Shown here piece after piece: positions 24,785 through 37,210 of a stretch of DNA of 64,000 bases. How positions within the stretch are numbered: the stretch's first letter is position 1; every line of letters begins with the position of its first letter. The stretch comes from Atriophallophorus winterbourni (Eukaryota > Platyhelminthes > Trematoda > Plagiorchiida > Microphallidae). A model generated the notes under the pieces. That model was not told where the DNA came from and made no database searches. It was given only the letters and a program-made list of their open reading frames with translations. The stretch is taken from contig JACCGJ010016197.1 in assembly GCA_013407085.1 (NCBI GenBank), forward strand, positions 17,089 to 81,088, in the 5' to 3' direction. The translations under genes were made by a program, and so were the position numbers.

Positions 24785-24965
24785 AAGTGCTTTACCTACA
24801 ATCATTTTGTGATTAAGTGTGTAAACATGGTGGTTCGTTGTACGGACCCTATTTAACAGTGACATTCAACTACAACTTTGTTAACTTTTTATTTTCTGTT
24901 ACAAGGCTCATTAAACGCAATCTCACTGCCTCCATCTGATGACGACAACAAAATCGTAAGTTCGT
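24785..24965 (+). repeat. Partial hammerhead-family unit in B1
   Basis: Homologous to 52265-52450: a gtgattaagtgtg block, the hairpin-forming ggttcgttgtacg block, aggctcattaaacgcaatc and ctccatctgatgacgac. The CUGAUGA box is intact, but the downstream GAAA box and the ACCGGU stem III are lost (cgtaag instead), so the ribozyme is incomplete. Confidence 0.6.
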
Positions 24966-26078
24966 CAAACTATAATTTTTTTGATTCAATCGAATGGCAC
25001 TAAAGATGTTCAAGGTAGCCATCTTTTTCAATTTTAATTTTGTGATCCAATTTATCGCATTCGGAGCTACGCCCTTTGAGAGGGATCAACATTTTAAAAT
25101 AACTAAAATCTACTTTAAGTCAATCGAACTAAAATCCTGCATTCATGCGTGCTTGATCCAGATTTCAAGTCATGAATCAGATGCATTATGAAGCTTCATA
25201 GTTGATTTTATCATAAGTCAGGAAGTAGGTAAACCCAATGTTGAGTTACATTAGTAAAAAATGCAATTTTAAATCTGTGAAAGAACTAGGATTTACCTTC
25301 TAGCAAAACTGTTAAAGAACATAGCATGGTGATTTCTAATTAAGATTATTAATGAGCGAGGATGCTGGTACATAGAAATTAACGTTGTTAGATAAGTGTA
25401 AAAAGCGAATAATCATTGTTAAAACAATGATATTTGCATCTAGGTACTAATTGGTGTCACCGCGAGTCATGGCAGCATTTGTGCTATAAATTATATCGAA
25501 ATGTAATACACAGGGTAAATAATTTATGACCAATAGGATGGCACCGGTTCCAGCATCACCAGTTAGTTGAAATCTCCGCCGGTTATTAAAAACGTTAGTC
25601 AGTCATACCGACTCATTTATTAAAATGTGTATGGCATCGCAGGATGCATATCCTTGGCATTGATATGTGATAACGGAGGTGCATTTAATTCGGATTCGAG
25701 CGTATTACTTACGTATATTGCATTACAAATCTCTAGAAGCTCACTGGATGCAAACGCTAGTTTGACAGATCTGACAATTTTGATCGTTCAGCATGTTATT
25801 TGCGGTGACAATTTGTTTGAAAATGAACTACTTTGTAGTAATCGGAAAATTATATAAATATAAATATGGATTGGCAATAATTCTGATTATATCTCAAATA
25901 TGCAGTATACAGAGTACTTTTGAACTAAAGCATTTAGAATGAAATATATTATGCCAAATTGTGATGCGTCGTTTTGATAATGCACATTTGTAGTCATCTA
26001 AAATGGCAGGTTCGATATGGCACAGAATAATGAATTTGATCCAAAAAATGAAGTCAAGTAATAAAGTAAACCCTATCA

Positions 26079-26082
<4 letters not shown>

Positions 26083-26117
<35 letters not shown>
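26083..26117. repeat. (AT)n microsatellite at B1/unit 3 junction
   Basis: Uninterrupted AT dinucleotides at the right edge of B1, directly followed by resumed CR1 unit sequence. Confidence 0.9.
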
Positions 26118-26120
<3 letters not shown>

Positions 26121-27849
26121 CAGACAAACTCCGCACTAAATACTGTCCGGATTAATGCAGCCCTATAAACTGAACCACGAAATGTATCTTTACCTGGGAC
26201 ACACAATGAGTAATCGAACGCAATGCCACCCCAAACTACTCCCTTGTCTGGACTGGAGCCAGATAAATGAATCGTTTTTGGTTAACAAGAGGATTCGAGT
26301 TGCGCCACTCAATTCAAAACGACCGATATGTTGTTTAACTTGTCAAAAAACAGAAAAGTGCCGACTCTTCCGGAGTCGGCGTGACAATGACGGTTGTCTC
26401 AGATTATGTCATCACATGACACCATCCATCTTTGCCTACCAAAACTGTTCTTGGATGCCTCTTCACCAAAGCCTATTGCTCGATTAACATATTTGCCGAA
26501 CTTTCTTCTCGGTTTGAAACTAAACGACCTCAGCTGATTACCCTTACCGAAACTTGGCTGAACCCAGAAATCCACGATTGTGAGTTAAAGAATGCTGGCA
26601 TGTCACTGCTCTGCCGAGACCATGCGTCACGTGGAGGAGGTGTGGCACTCTTTTATGATCATAGACTACAGTGCAAAGAAGTGAAAGATTCTGACTTGGT
26701 GCTTCAGAACACGCTATGGTGTTTGTTCACAACCGCTACAGGCGAAGATTGCACAATCGGTGTAATTAATCGTCCACCAGCAGCCCCGAAATTGTGTAAT
26801 ACGGTTCTACTCGGCAAGCTACGCTTGATAGCCTCGAAATATCATACTAGAATCTTGAACATGGAAGGCTCTAATCTGCCGATTTTGCAGAAGACTAACA
26901 AAATTTCTCAGATCTCCACTGCTGCCATCTTCCAGCAGCTGTTTGACGAAATTGCTTTGAACGTGATTATAGTTCAAAGCAATACACGATACAGGTGAAG
27001 AGATATGCCTTCAATGCTCGATCTGCTCTCGACAACTGAAAAAGGCTATTTCGAAAACAATACAGACGATTGTCCGCTAGGTTCTAAGAAACAAATATGG
27101 TTTTCGCCTTGTGATCATGGATCACACCATCAGCGTGCACTTGAGTTTGATCGAGCGAGTATTGCGTATCGCTTTCAGCGCAGCATGAGATATTGTTCAT
27201 TCGGAATCTGACTGTTTATTTATCCGAAACATTTTAAATTATGAAACTCTCGTGCGTACGTAATGTAGATCTATTTTCAATATCGCTTGAAGGAGGTTAA
27301 CAGCAGTGCTCTAATTCTATTGGGTGTAATATGATGTCATACGCAAATGATATTGAAATATGAAATGTGTTTGATCATTTAACGGCGTGTCACATGTAAC
27401 ATGCTGCGCCTTGGATTATGCCTGCATCCCACTAGTCAGTCTGTCATTGAAGCTCTCCTCTGAACTACAACCAGTGAACCTCAGTCACCATTGTAAAACT
27501 TTCGTAAATTGTGACTTATCCAGTCTCTGCTGAAGAAGATTCTCGGAGATTTATTGCAGAAACCTTATTCTGATACTTTGTTCAAATACGCGCCCTGTCA
27601 TGGTAAATTCTATCAAACAGGATTTAGGATCGTGCAAACTATATGGTTGCTCGTTAAAAACGTTTCTATTTCACGATCTGATGTAAAAACTCAAAGAACG
27701 AGTGCGTAGCACTACGTAGGGAATGATAATTAAAATTCGTTTAAGTGAATATCACCGTCTTAATTATTTACTGAAGGCATATTATGGCATTCGAACACGC
27801 CAACCTCCAATGCAATGCCTAACCTAACTTCTTGATTTTATAGCTACAG
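26118..27849 (+). repeat. CR1-derived tandem array, unit 3 (3' part)
   Basis: Resumes at the position equivalent to 17565 of unit 1 (gcagacaaactc) and runs to the unit end. Diverged from units 1-2 by scattered substitutions. Confidence 0.85.
26432..27211 (+). pseudogene. CR1 endonuclease remnant in unit 3
   Basis: The frame 26432-26998 is longer (188 residues) than in units 1-2 because two stops are absent. It has LITLTETWLNPEIHDCELKNAG, GGGVALFYD, then NMEGSNLP where GDFNLP would be expected; the catalytic Asp is replaced. A TGA at 26996-26998 separates it from the C-terminal frame 27005-27211. Confidence 0.75.
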
Positions 27850-28347
27850 TAATATATTGCGGTCGAAAACTGCTCGATATAGAACGCATTACCGGATGAA
27901 ATAATGCGCTTAGAATGTGTTATAATTTTCACTTTGATGATCAATCTCAAGGCGTACGTTATGCGACTGTCCGTATTAACTCGCTAAATTCAAAAAACTT
28001 TTACTCCATATACCGCGTTGCACTGTGATTTTCTGTTTGGCTACAATGATGTTTTTGAGATATGATTTTAAACATAATCTTTACGGATGAGTAATCACTT
28101 CTTCGACGGCCTCACAAGTGCAGAACATCGGTCATCAAAACAACACGTTCTCTGCACATGTGGCCGGATAAGCACTGTGTGTTGCAAGATCGTACGCGTG
28201 GTGCACCCTCTGATCTATCGATTCATGAAACTCAAGTTTCTGAATTAGCGTAGCTCATTTCTCAAATCGATTAAATCAAAATATGACTTGATATGAGCGT
28301 TTTGCTCATATTGAGTTTTGTCAATTTCGCACAATACAGTCATATGA

Positions 28348-29534
28348 GTGGTTAGTTCTGATTGTATGCTACGAGGTCGATTTATTCTGATGGAAATGTT
28401 CCATTCACTGACAAACAAGATCCCTTTAATTAGCTTCGCAAATGGAGAATTCTGTGATAAAGAACATATTTCAATAAAGGCAATTAACAATAAAGATAAA
28501 ACGACAGGAGTATGCTATATCTGTCATGTATGCAGAATTGAAACCAAAAACTGTACCAAGACGACTGCGAGCTCACAGAATGAAACTAATATGGGGATTT
28601 TGAATTTAGAGGAGCGCATACAGAGAATTAAAGCTTTGTTAAATGATTTATTATTAGCAAACTGAAGCCTGAACTTGAATGTGGAGATCGTGTTTCATCT
28701 CCGTTTCTATGGAGGCAAGAAGGCGAAAAACGCGATGATTAACATACAGACATTCAACCTAGCACAGCTGAGCCGCTCCCATGATCCGCGTGCCATGGGA
28801 AGGTCTGAAACACATTCAACACAATCCGATACTAAAAAGCGCGCCGTTAAACAACACTGATCGCAAAACAGATAAGGCTTCGAAGAAACGAAATAACATA
28901 TCCATTAATCGTGATGCACATTCATTGAGTGTCATTTGTACTGACGTTCCGGAGCCAGAATGCACTCTTTTCAAAGGCCGTCAAAGGCATGAAGAAGAAA
29001 ATGGAAGGAACTGTGTGAACTAATGAAACTTGGAACTGTAGTGCCGTTAGCATTGACTCGTTTAACTAGACGGCGTGATTCACCTCATCAGGATAAACCC
29101 AGACTGTTGAGAGTTAACTTAAAAAATGAGCGTCGCCTGGAAGACGCTAAACACTAATTTCTTACCTACTTGGATCTAACAATTCACTGAATATTCGTAT
29201 TCATGCTGATATTCCATGGTACGAAAAGAGGAACAATACATACGACAATAGAAAGATATCTAATCGCAATCTCATCATCCTCGGTGTTCTAGGAATGGCA
29301 GGTAATCCTCAGGATTACGAGCGAGCTGAGGATGACTACAGACAATTGAGTTTTCTGGCTGATAACATTTTCGTCGAAAAGGCCCTTGCCGTGAATACTT
29401 CTATACTGCCTTTCTCAGCTAACTACGAAGGTAATGTGCCACGTCCACTAAAAATAAACATCCTAATGAGCACCCTGTTTGATACTGTACGTTCCAACTG
29501 GAAGTGCTGGAACACAAAATCCCACAAAATGTAA
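28348..29534 (+). pseudogene. CR1 ORF1 remnant in unit 4
   Basis: Frame 28348-28665 carries GVCYICHVCRIETKNCTKTTASSQNETNMGILNLEERIQRIKALLNDLLL, the longest finger/coiled-coil stretch in the array. Frames 28781-29023 and 29295-29534 hold the middle and C-terminal ORF1 segments (the latter with NYEGNVPRPLKINILMSTLFDTVRSNWK, matching NYKGDGPPPLKLTFLTSAMTAFVRQNWK). Confidence 0.75.
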
Positions 29535-30046
29535 TCCTTAGCGATCACATAAACACTTATATAAATGCAGACAAACTCTGCACGAAATACTTTCCGGATT
29601 GATGAAGCACTATAAACTGAACCAAGAAATGAATCTTTACCTGGGACACATAATGAGCAATCGAACGCAATGCCACCCCAAACTACTCCCTAGTGTTGAC
29701 TGGAGTCAGATAAAGAAATCGTTTTTGGTTAACAAGAGGATTCGAGTTGCGCCACTCAACTTCAAACGACCGATATGCTACTTAACTTGTCAAAAAACAG
29801 AAAAGTGCCAACTCTTCTGGAGTCGGCGTGACAATGACGGTTGTCTCAGATTATGTCATCACACGACACCATCCATCTTTGCTTACCAAAACTGTTCTAG
29901 GATGCCTCTATACCAAAGCCTATTGCTTGATTAAAATATTTGCCGAACTTTCCCCTCGGTTTGAAACTAAACGACCTCAGCTGATTACCATTACCGAAAC
30001 TTAGCTGAACCCAGAAATCCACGATTGTGAGTTAAATAATGCTGGC

Positions 30047-30655
30047 ATGTCACGGCTCCACCGAGACCGTGCGTCACATGGAGGTGTGGCACTCTATTAT
30101 GATCATAGACTACAGTGCAAAGAAGTGAAAGATTCCGACTTGGTGCTTCAGGACACGTTATGGTGTTTGTTCACAACCGCTACAGGCGAAGATAGCACAA
30201 TCGGTGTAATTAATCGTCCACCAGCAGCCCCGAAATTGTGGAATACGGTTCTAATCGACAAGCTACGCTTGATTGCCTCGAGATATCATACGAGAATCTT
30301 GATCATGGAAGGCTTTAATCTGCCGAACTCGCAGAAGACTAACATAATTTCTCAGATCTCCACTGCTACCATCTTCCAGCAGCTGTTTGACGAAATTGCT
30401 TTGAACGTGATTATAGTTCAAAGCAATACACGATACAGGTGGAGAGATATGCCTTCAATGCTCGATCTGTTCTCGACAACTGAAGAAGACTATGTCGAAA
30501 ACATTACAGACGATTGTCCGCTAGGTTCTAAGAAACAAATATGGTTTTCGGCTTTCGATCATGGATCACACCATCAAAGTGCACTTGAGTTTGTTCGAGC
30601 GAGTATTGCGTATCGCTTTCAGCGCAGCATGAGATATTGTTCATCCGGAATCTGA
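30047..30655 (+). pseudogene. CR1 endonuclease remnant in unit 4 (longest open frame)
   Basis: 202 residues spanning GGVALYYD, GVINRPP, MEGFNLP, and on through the site that is TGA in the other units but TGG (Trp) here (TRYRWRDMPSMLDLFSTTE). The N-terminal ITITET is present upstream (about 29985) but followed by TAG in place of the Trp codon. The GDFN Asp is Gly-shifted (EGFN) and the SDH triad is DHGSHH, so catalysis is unlikely. Confidence 0.75.
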
Positions 30656-31939
30656 CAGTTTATCTATCCGAAACATATAAAATTATGAAACTCTCGTGCG
30701 ACGGGATGTAGATCCATTTTCAATATCGCTTGAAGGAGGTTAACAACAGTGCTCTAATTCTATTGGATGTAATATGATGTCATATGCAAATGATATTGAA
30801 ATATGGAAATGTGTTCGATCATTTAACGGCGTGCCACATGTAACATGCTGAGCTTGGATTATGCCTGCATCCCACTAGTCAGTCTGTCATTGAAGCTCTC
30901 CTCTGAACTACAACGAGTGAACCTCAAATCGAGTCACCATTGTAAAACTTTCGTAAATTGTGACTTATCCAGTCTCTGCTGAAGAAGATTCTCGGAGATT
31001 TATTGCAGAAACCTTATTCTGATACTTTGTTCAAATACGCGCCCTGTCATGGTAAATTCTATCAAACAGGATTTAGGATCGTGCAAACTATATGGTTGCT
31101 CGTTAAAAACGTTTCTATTTCACGATCTGATGTAAAAACTCAAAGAACGAGTGCGTAGCACTACGTAGGGAATGATAATTAAAATTCGTTTAAGTGAATA
31201 TCACCGTCTTAATTATTTACTGAAGGCATATTATGGCATTCGAACACGCCAACCTCCTATGCTTTGCCTAACCTAACTTCTTGATTTCATAGCTACAGTA
31301 ATATATTGCGGTCGAAAACTGCTTGATATAGAACGCATTACCGGATGAAATAATGCGCTTAGAATGTGTTATAATTTTCACTTTGATGATCAATCTCAAG
31401 GCGTACGTTATGCGACTGTCCGTATTAACTCGCTAAATTTAAAAAACTTTTACTCCATATACCGCGTTGCACTGTGATTTTTGTTTAGCTACAATGATGT
31501 TTTTGAGATATGATTTTAAACATAATCTTTACGGATGAGTAATCACTTCTTCGACGGCCTCACAAGTGCAGAACATCGGTCACCAAAACAACACGTTCTC
31601 TGCACATGTGGCCGAATAAGCACTGTGTGTTGCAAGATCGTACGCGCTGGTGCACCCTCTGATCTATCGATTCATGAAACTCAAGTTTCTGAATTAGCGT
31701 AGCTCATTTCTCAAATCGATTAAATCAAAATATGACTTGATATGAGCGTTTTGCTCATATTGAGTTTTGTCAATTCCGTACAATACGACTGTATTGTATG
31801 AGTGGTTAGATCTGATTGTTTTGATACGAGGTGGATTTATTCTGATGGAAATGTTCCATTCACTGACAAACAAGATCCCTTTAATTAGCTTCGCAAATGG
31901 AGAATTCTGTGATAAATAACATATTTCAATAAAGGCAAT

Positions 31940-32479
31940 TAACAATAAAGATAAAACGAGAGGATTTTGCTATATCTGTCATGTATGCAGAATTGAAACC
32001 AAAAACTGTACCAAGACGACTGCGAGCTCACAGAATGAAACTAATATGAGGATTTTGAATTTAGAGGAGCGCATACAGAGAATTAAATTTTTGTTAAATG
32101 ATTTATTAAATAGCAAACTGAAGCCTAAACTTCAATGTGGAGATCGTGTTTCAGCTCCGTTTCTATGGAGGCAAGAAGGCAAAAAATGCGATGATTAACA
32201 TATAGACATTCAACCTAGCACAGCTGAGCCACTCCCATGATCCGCGTGCCATGGGAAGGTCTGCAATACATTCAACACAATCCGATACTAAAAAGCGCGC
32301 CGTTAAACAACACTGATCGCAAAACAGATAAGGCTTCGAAGAAACGAAATAACATCTCCATTAATCGTGATGCACATTCATTGAGTGTCATTTGTACTGA
32401 CGTTCCGGAGCCAGAATGCACTCTTTTCAAAGGCCGTCAAAGGCATGAAGAAGAAAATGGAAGGAACTGTGTGAACTAA
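31940..32479 (+). pseudogene. CR1 ORF1 remnant in unit 5
   Basis: Same finger/coiled-coil remnant, more decayed, followed by an 80-residue frame at 32237-32479 differing from the other units by a few residues (GLQYIQ). Confidence 0.7.
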
Positions 32480-33222
32480 TGAAACTTGGAACTGTAGTGC
32501 CGTTAGCATTGACTTGTTTAACTAGACGGCGTGATTCACCTCATCAGGATAAACCCAGACTGTTGAGAGTTAACTTAAAAAATGAGCATCGCCTCGAAGA
32601 CGCTAAACACTAATTTCTTACCTACTTGGATCTAACAATTCACTGAATATTCGTATTCATGCTGATATTCCATGGTACGAAAAGAGGAACAATACATACA
32701 ACAATAGAATGATATCTAATCGCAATCTCATCATCCTCGGGGTTCTAGGAATGCAGGTAATCCTCAGAATTACGAGCGAGCTGAGGATGACTACAGACAA
32801 TTGAGTTTTCTGGCTGATAACATTTTCGTCGAAAAGGCCGTTGCCGTGAATACTTCTAGATAGCCTTTCTTAGCAAACTACGAATGTAATGTGCCACGTC
32901 CACTAAAAATAAACATCCTAATGAGTATCATGTTTGATACTGTACATTCAAACTGGAAGTACTGGAACACAAAATCCCACAAAATGTAATCCTTAGCGAT
33001 CACATAAACACTCATATAAATGCAGACAAACTCTGAACTAAATACTGTCCGGATTGATGAAGCCCTATAAACTGAACCAAGAAATGAATCTTTACCTGGG
33101 ACACACAATGAGCAATCGAACGCAATGCCACCCCAAACTACTCTTAGTGTTGACTGGAGCCAGATAAAGAAATCGTTTTTGGTTAACAAGAGGATTCGAG
33201 TTGCGACTCTTCCGTAGTCGGT

Positions 33223-33522
33223 GTGACAATGACGGTTGTCTCAGATTATGTCATCACACGACACGATCCATTTTTGCTCACCAAAAATGTACTTGGATGC
33301 CTTTATACCAACACCCATTGCTTGATTAACATATTTGCCGAACTTTCCCTTAGGTTTGAAACTAAACGACCTCAGCTGATTACCATTACCGAAACTTGGC
33401 TGAACCGAGAAATCCACGATTGTGAGTTAAAGAATGATGGCATGTCACTGCTCCGCCGAGACCGTGCGCCAAGTGGAGGAGGTGTAGCACTCTATTATGA
33501 TCATAGACTACAGTGCAAATAA
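33223..33522 (+). pseudogene. CR1 endonuclease N-terminal remnant in unit 5
   Basis: 99 residues containing PQLITITETWLNREIHDCELKNDGMSLLRRDRA and GGGVALYYDHRLQCK. Ends at a TAA shortly before the breakpoint with B2. Confidence 0.7.
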
Positions 33523-33568
33523 CTGAAAGATTCCGACATGGTGCCTCAGGACACGCTATGGTGTTTGT

Positions 33569-35595
33569 TCACAAACATACAGTGTGCTTGTTGGTTGATT
33601 CCTAATCCCCATGCACTCAAAGAGGATAGCAATCCATGGAGGGACTTCACATTTTTGACTGGGGGTTGTTCAGCTTGATGCTCGCTGTATCCTTTTAATG
33701 AGACCTAACATTCTCTCCCACCTTCGGAAGCAGCCCTAGGATATGAGATCTACGCCAGTCGAGCCATAGCTTTCAACCGTATCTGATGGATCCCCTGTTA
33801 TTATCCTGAGAACCGGAACTGCGTGTCCTCTCCATTGGTGCGTTTATATGTAGGACAGTGTTTTATTCAATATGGAGAACCTCTTATGCCCAGGCAGCAA
33901 GTTCTTCATCTCCACCGCACCACCGGATCCAAAGGAACAGTTAGGCTGATACGTTCGGACAACGATGCTGTCGTATTATTTGTCAGGAAGAAGTTGATTA
34001 CAAATTCGGTCTGCCTAGCGGGACTTGGCCTTCAACGTTTTCTTCGAGCTTGAGTGCAGAAATATTTCCATGATCGTATGTATTCCTAAGGCAGTGGAAG
34101 TTTGATGTGAGGGTTTTCATTCCCTGGGTGGGCCGCCTTCATGGAATTGCAAACTCAACCTGCCCGAAGCATGCTGAATTTGAGACGTCAGTGAGCCGCT
34201 ATTTCACTTTCTCTTGTCAGTAGAAGCAGGTGGACAAAAACGAATTAAGTGCTTTACCTACAATCATTTTGTGATTAAGTGTGTAAACATGGTGGTTCGT
34301 TGAACGGACCCTATTCAAAAGTGACATTCAACTACAACTTTGTTAACTTTTCATTTTCTGTTACAAGGCTCATTGAACGCAATCTCACTGCCTCCATCTG
34401 ATGACGCCAACAAAATCGTAAGTTCGTCAAACTATAATTTTTTGATTCAATCGAATGGCACTAAATATGTTTAAGGTAGCCATCTTTTTCAATTTTAATT
34501 TTGTGATCCAATTTATCGCATTCGGAGCTACGCCCTTTGAGAGGAATCAACATTTTAAAATAACTAAAATCTACTTTAAGTCAATCGAACTAAAATCCTG
34601 CATTCATGCGTGCTTGATCCAGATTTCAAGTCATGAATCAGATGCATTATGAAGCTTCATAGTTGATTTTATCATAAGTCAGGAAGTAGGTAAACCCAAT
34701 GTTGAGTTACATTAGTAAAAAATGCAATTTTAAATCTGTGAAAGAACTAGGATTTACCTTTTAGCAAAACTGTCAAAGAACATAGCATGGTGATTTCTAA
34801 TTAAGATTATTAATGAGCGAGGATGCTGGTACATAGAAATTAACGTTGTTAGATAAGTGTAAAAAGCGAATAATCATTGTTAAAACAATGATATTTGCAT
34901 CTAGGTACTAATTGGTGTCACCGCGAGTCATGGCAGCATTTGTGCTATAAATTATATCGAAATGTAATACACAGGGTAAATAATTTATGACCAATAGGAT
35001 GGCACCGGTTCCAGCATCACCAGTTAGTTGAAATCTCCGCCGGTTATTAAAAACGTTAGTCAGTCATACCGACTCATCTATTAAAATGTGTATGGCATCG
35101 CAGGATGCATATCCTTGGCATTGATATGTGATAACGGAGGTGCATTTAATTCGGATTCGAGCGCATTACTTACGTACATTGCATTACAAATCTCTAGAAG
35201 CTCACTGGATGCAAACGCTAGTTTGACAGATCTGACAATTTTGATCGTTCAGCATGTTATTTGCGGTGACAATTTGTTTGAAAATGAACTACTTTGTAGT
35301 AATCGGAAAATTATATAAATATAAATATGGATTGGCAATAATTCTGATTATATCTCAAATATGCAGTAAACAGAGTACTTTTAAACTAAAGCTTTTAGAA
35401 TGAAATATATTAGGCCAAATTGTGATGCGTCGTTGTGATAATGACACATTTGTAGTCATTTAAAATGGCAGATTCGGTATGGCACAGAATAATGAATTTG
35501 ATCCCAAAAATAAAGTCAAGTAATAAAGTAAACCATATCAATATATACATATATACATATATATATTGATAGGGTTTACTTTATTACTTGACTAT
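33569..35595 (+). repeat. Block B2: second copy of B1
   Basis: Same order and same left breakpoint as B1, with a constant 9,461-bp offset (for example frames 24994 and 34455, 25627 and 35088). A partial hammerhead-family unit lies at about 34245-34425. The right end differs: an inverted repeat replaces the simple (AT)n run. Confidence 0.85.
35514..35593. repeat. Near-perfect 80-bp palindrome at B2 right edge
   Basis: The left arm 35514-35547 (starting agtcaagtaataaagtaaac) and right arm 35562-35593 (ending tttactttattacttgact) are reverse complements apart from about one mismatch, around an AT-rich loop. The right arm matches the B1 version (ccctatcaat) rather than B2's own left arm (ccatatcaat). 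Confidence 0.85.
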
Positions 35596-36779
35596 ATATA
35601 TATATATATATTTTCAAATTACTTAGCAAGAAAATATGCTATCATACACGATATGCCAGCTCGTTCTTAACAATTGGTTATTTCAAAAGGCCAACTGCAA
35701 AAAATTTCGCATATGATGCTCAACGGCCAAGAAAGTGAACGTGTTTGTCAATAAGCAATTTTAGCAAATTTTATATCATGTATATTCTGAAACTTCCATT
35801 TGAACCGGGTTAAGTAGGTTACATCGAAATAATGGAAAACTGTAGATACATATAGCGAACCGCATATCGAAGAGGGTACTGAGGAGATAAGTATAATTCT
35901 TAACGATTTCTAGATAGGGTTTCATACAAAAATTAGAACTTCCTGGTTTGTCTTGCTACAGCTAGAAGATGAAATTCCTTTAGATATCACTGTAGATGCG
36001 TTTATGCTGTACTGGTTAAATAAAACAATTGTCTAATCTTGATTAACGTGACTTGACATCCGTGAGACATTGTTTGGATTTTTTGTGTTAAAACAAAAAA
36101 AATGGTGGATGGTTTGCTATTAAATTACGTTTCATGTTCTGACTATTACACTTACTCTATAGAAGCGTGTGTGTCAGACGCCATATATTACGCACTTAAT
36201 CCTTTAGAATTCCCTTTTTATGGCGATGATTATTTCTTCAGTCCAAGCATTTGCTTAAATCGTATAAATTTGTTACTATTTCGTTATGCATGATACAACT
36301 TAGAATTGTTTAAAAAAGGAAATAGAACATCGGCTACATAACTCCAGTAATTCAATAAGTAACATAATCCATCCCCAACATTTTTGGCTTTTTAGCGAAA
36401 TAATCGCTTTTCTCTATTCGTTGGTTTCTTTAACCGTCGTCGTGATAAGCTGTCGCGATTACGAAATTAAAATCTTTGATTCCAAAACATCAGACAAGTG
36501 TTTCGTAGTGCCCAGCTGGTTAGCAGATTGATGATCAACGTTTGAATCAGGTTCAACTCACGAATTCAAGTTCTCGAGTATTCACATCAGAAAGTGCAAA
36601 ATGTTGCAAAAAGGTAAAAAATATCATTGTCCGATAACCTCGAATCGCAACAATGGGAATGGGCAACAAAAAAGAGCTTGTTGTGTAGATTAGTAGACGT
36701 CTTCAGTATAGCATGCAAGCGAAGCAGTGTACAACTGAGCTAGCCACCTCCTAGTTAAGCTTCAGCGTATTTTCTGGCG
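35596..36779. other. No recognised gene
   Basis: AT-rich spacer beginning with a short (AT)n run. The frame 36102-36293 shows no motif. Confidence 0.45.
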
Positions 36780-37210
36780 TTTTTTAGTGAAACGTTCCGC
36801 ATTCTCGTAAATGCGTATGTTATCCCAGTGATGGATTATTCAGTGTAAGCTGGTGCATCATGGGTTTTAAAGGATATCGAGCTGCTCAAGGGGATTTATC
36901 ACACAGCAACTAAAATAGGTGGCTGTCCCACAACTATGGGTGCGCGTTTGTTTCATATGGAACTCCCTATCGTTAGATGTTGTACAATCATCTAGTAAAA
37001 TAATTCTCACGAACAAACTGGATATATTCATGCGTAGTAACTCCACCCGACATCTCGTTTATATAACACAATGTTTATGCTAACGAAAATTCTTCTATCA
37101 TACCGCAACAATACGTGACATTTGTTTAACTACTAGAAGTGTCGATCTTCCCAACGTCTCAACTTTTCATAAATATGTTGTTCTCATACGAATATCCGAT
37201 GGTGTTGTAC
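36780..37210 (+). pseudogene. CR1-like reverse transcriptase C-terminal scrap
   Basis: The plus strand reads VMDYSV, then ASWVLKDIELLKGIYHTATKIGGCPTTMGARLFHMELPIVRCCTIIL, then LPNVSTFHKYV near 37150. It aligns with VVDYAVQAW...EKNISLLERIYHKATKMV and with the terminal domain of CR1 RTs. Frames are broken. Confidence 0.7.

Larger units (their letters stand above)
24114..26117 (+). repeat. Block B1: non-LINE block inside the array (duplicated as B2)
   Basis: A 2-kb block that starts at a sharp breakpoint in the CR1 endonuclease and ends in an (AT)n run (about 26083-26117). Order: family C repeat (to about 24775), a partial hammerhead-family unit (about 24785-24965), then about 1.1 kb of unidentified AT-rich sequence. 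It recurs 9,461 bp downstream as B2 with the same left breakpoint and only sparse differences. Frames 24994-25191 and 25627-25857 look conserved only because the duplication is young. Confidence 0.85.
27850..31305 (+). repeat. CR1-derived tandem array, unit 4
   Basis: Full unit; the offset between its ORF1 frame and that of unit 5 is 3,456 bp. It has fewer inactivating changes than units 1-2, so it probably preserves an older state. Confidence 0.85.
31306..33568 (+). repeat. CR1-derived tandem array, unit 5 (truncated by B2)
   Basis: Runs to ttcacaa in the endonuclease, where it breaks into B2 at the same base as unit 3 breaks into B1. The 5' part carries local rearrangement near 31780-31830. 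Confidence 0.85.

Noticed and set aside
24994..25857. Frames 24994-25191 and 25627-25857 conserved as 34455-34652 and 35088-35318
   Set aside because: The nucleotide sequence of the whole block is nearly identical at 9,461-bp offset, so protein similarity reflects recent duplication, not selection. No family recognised.
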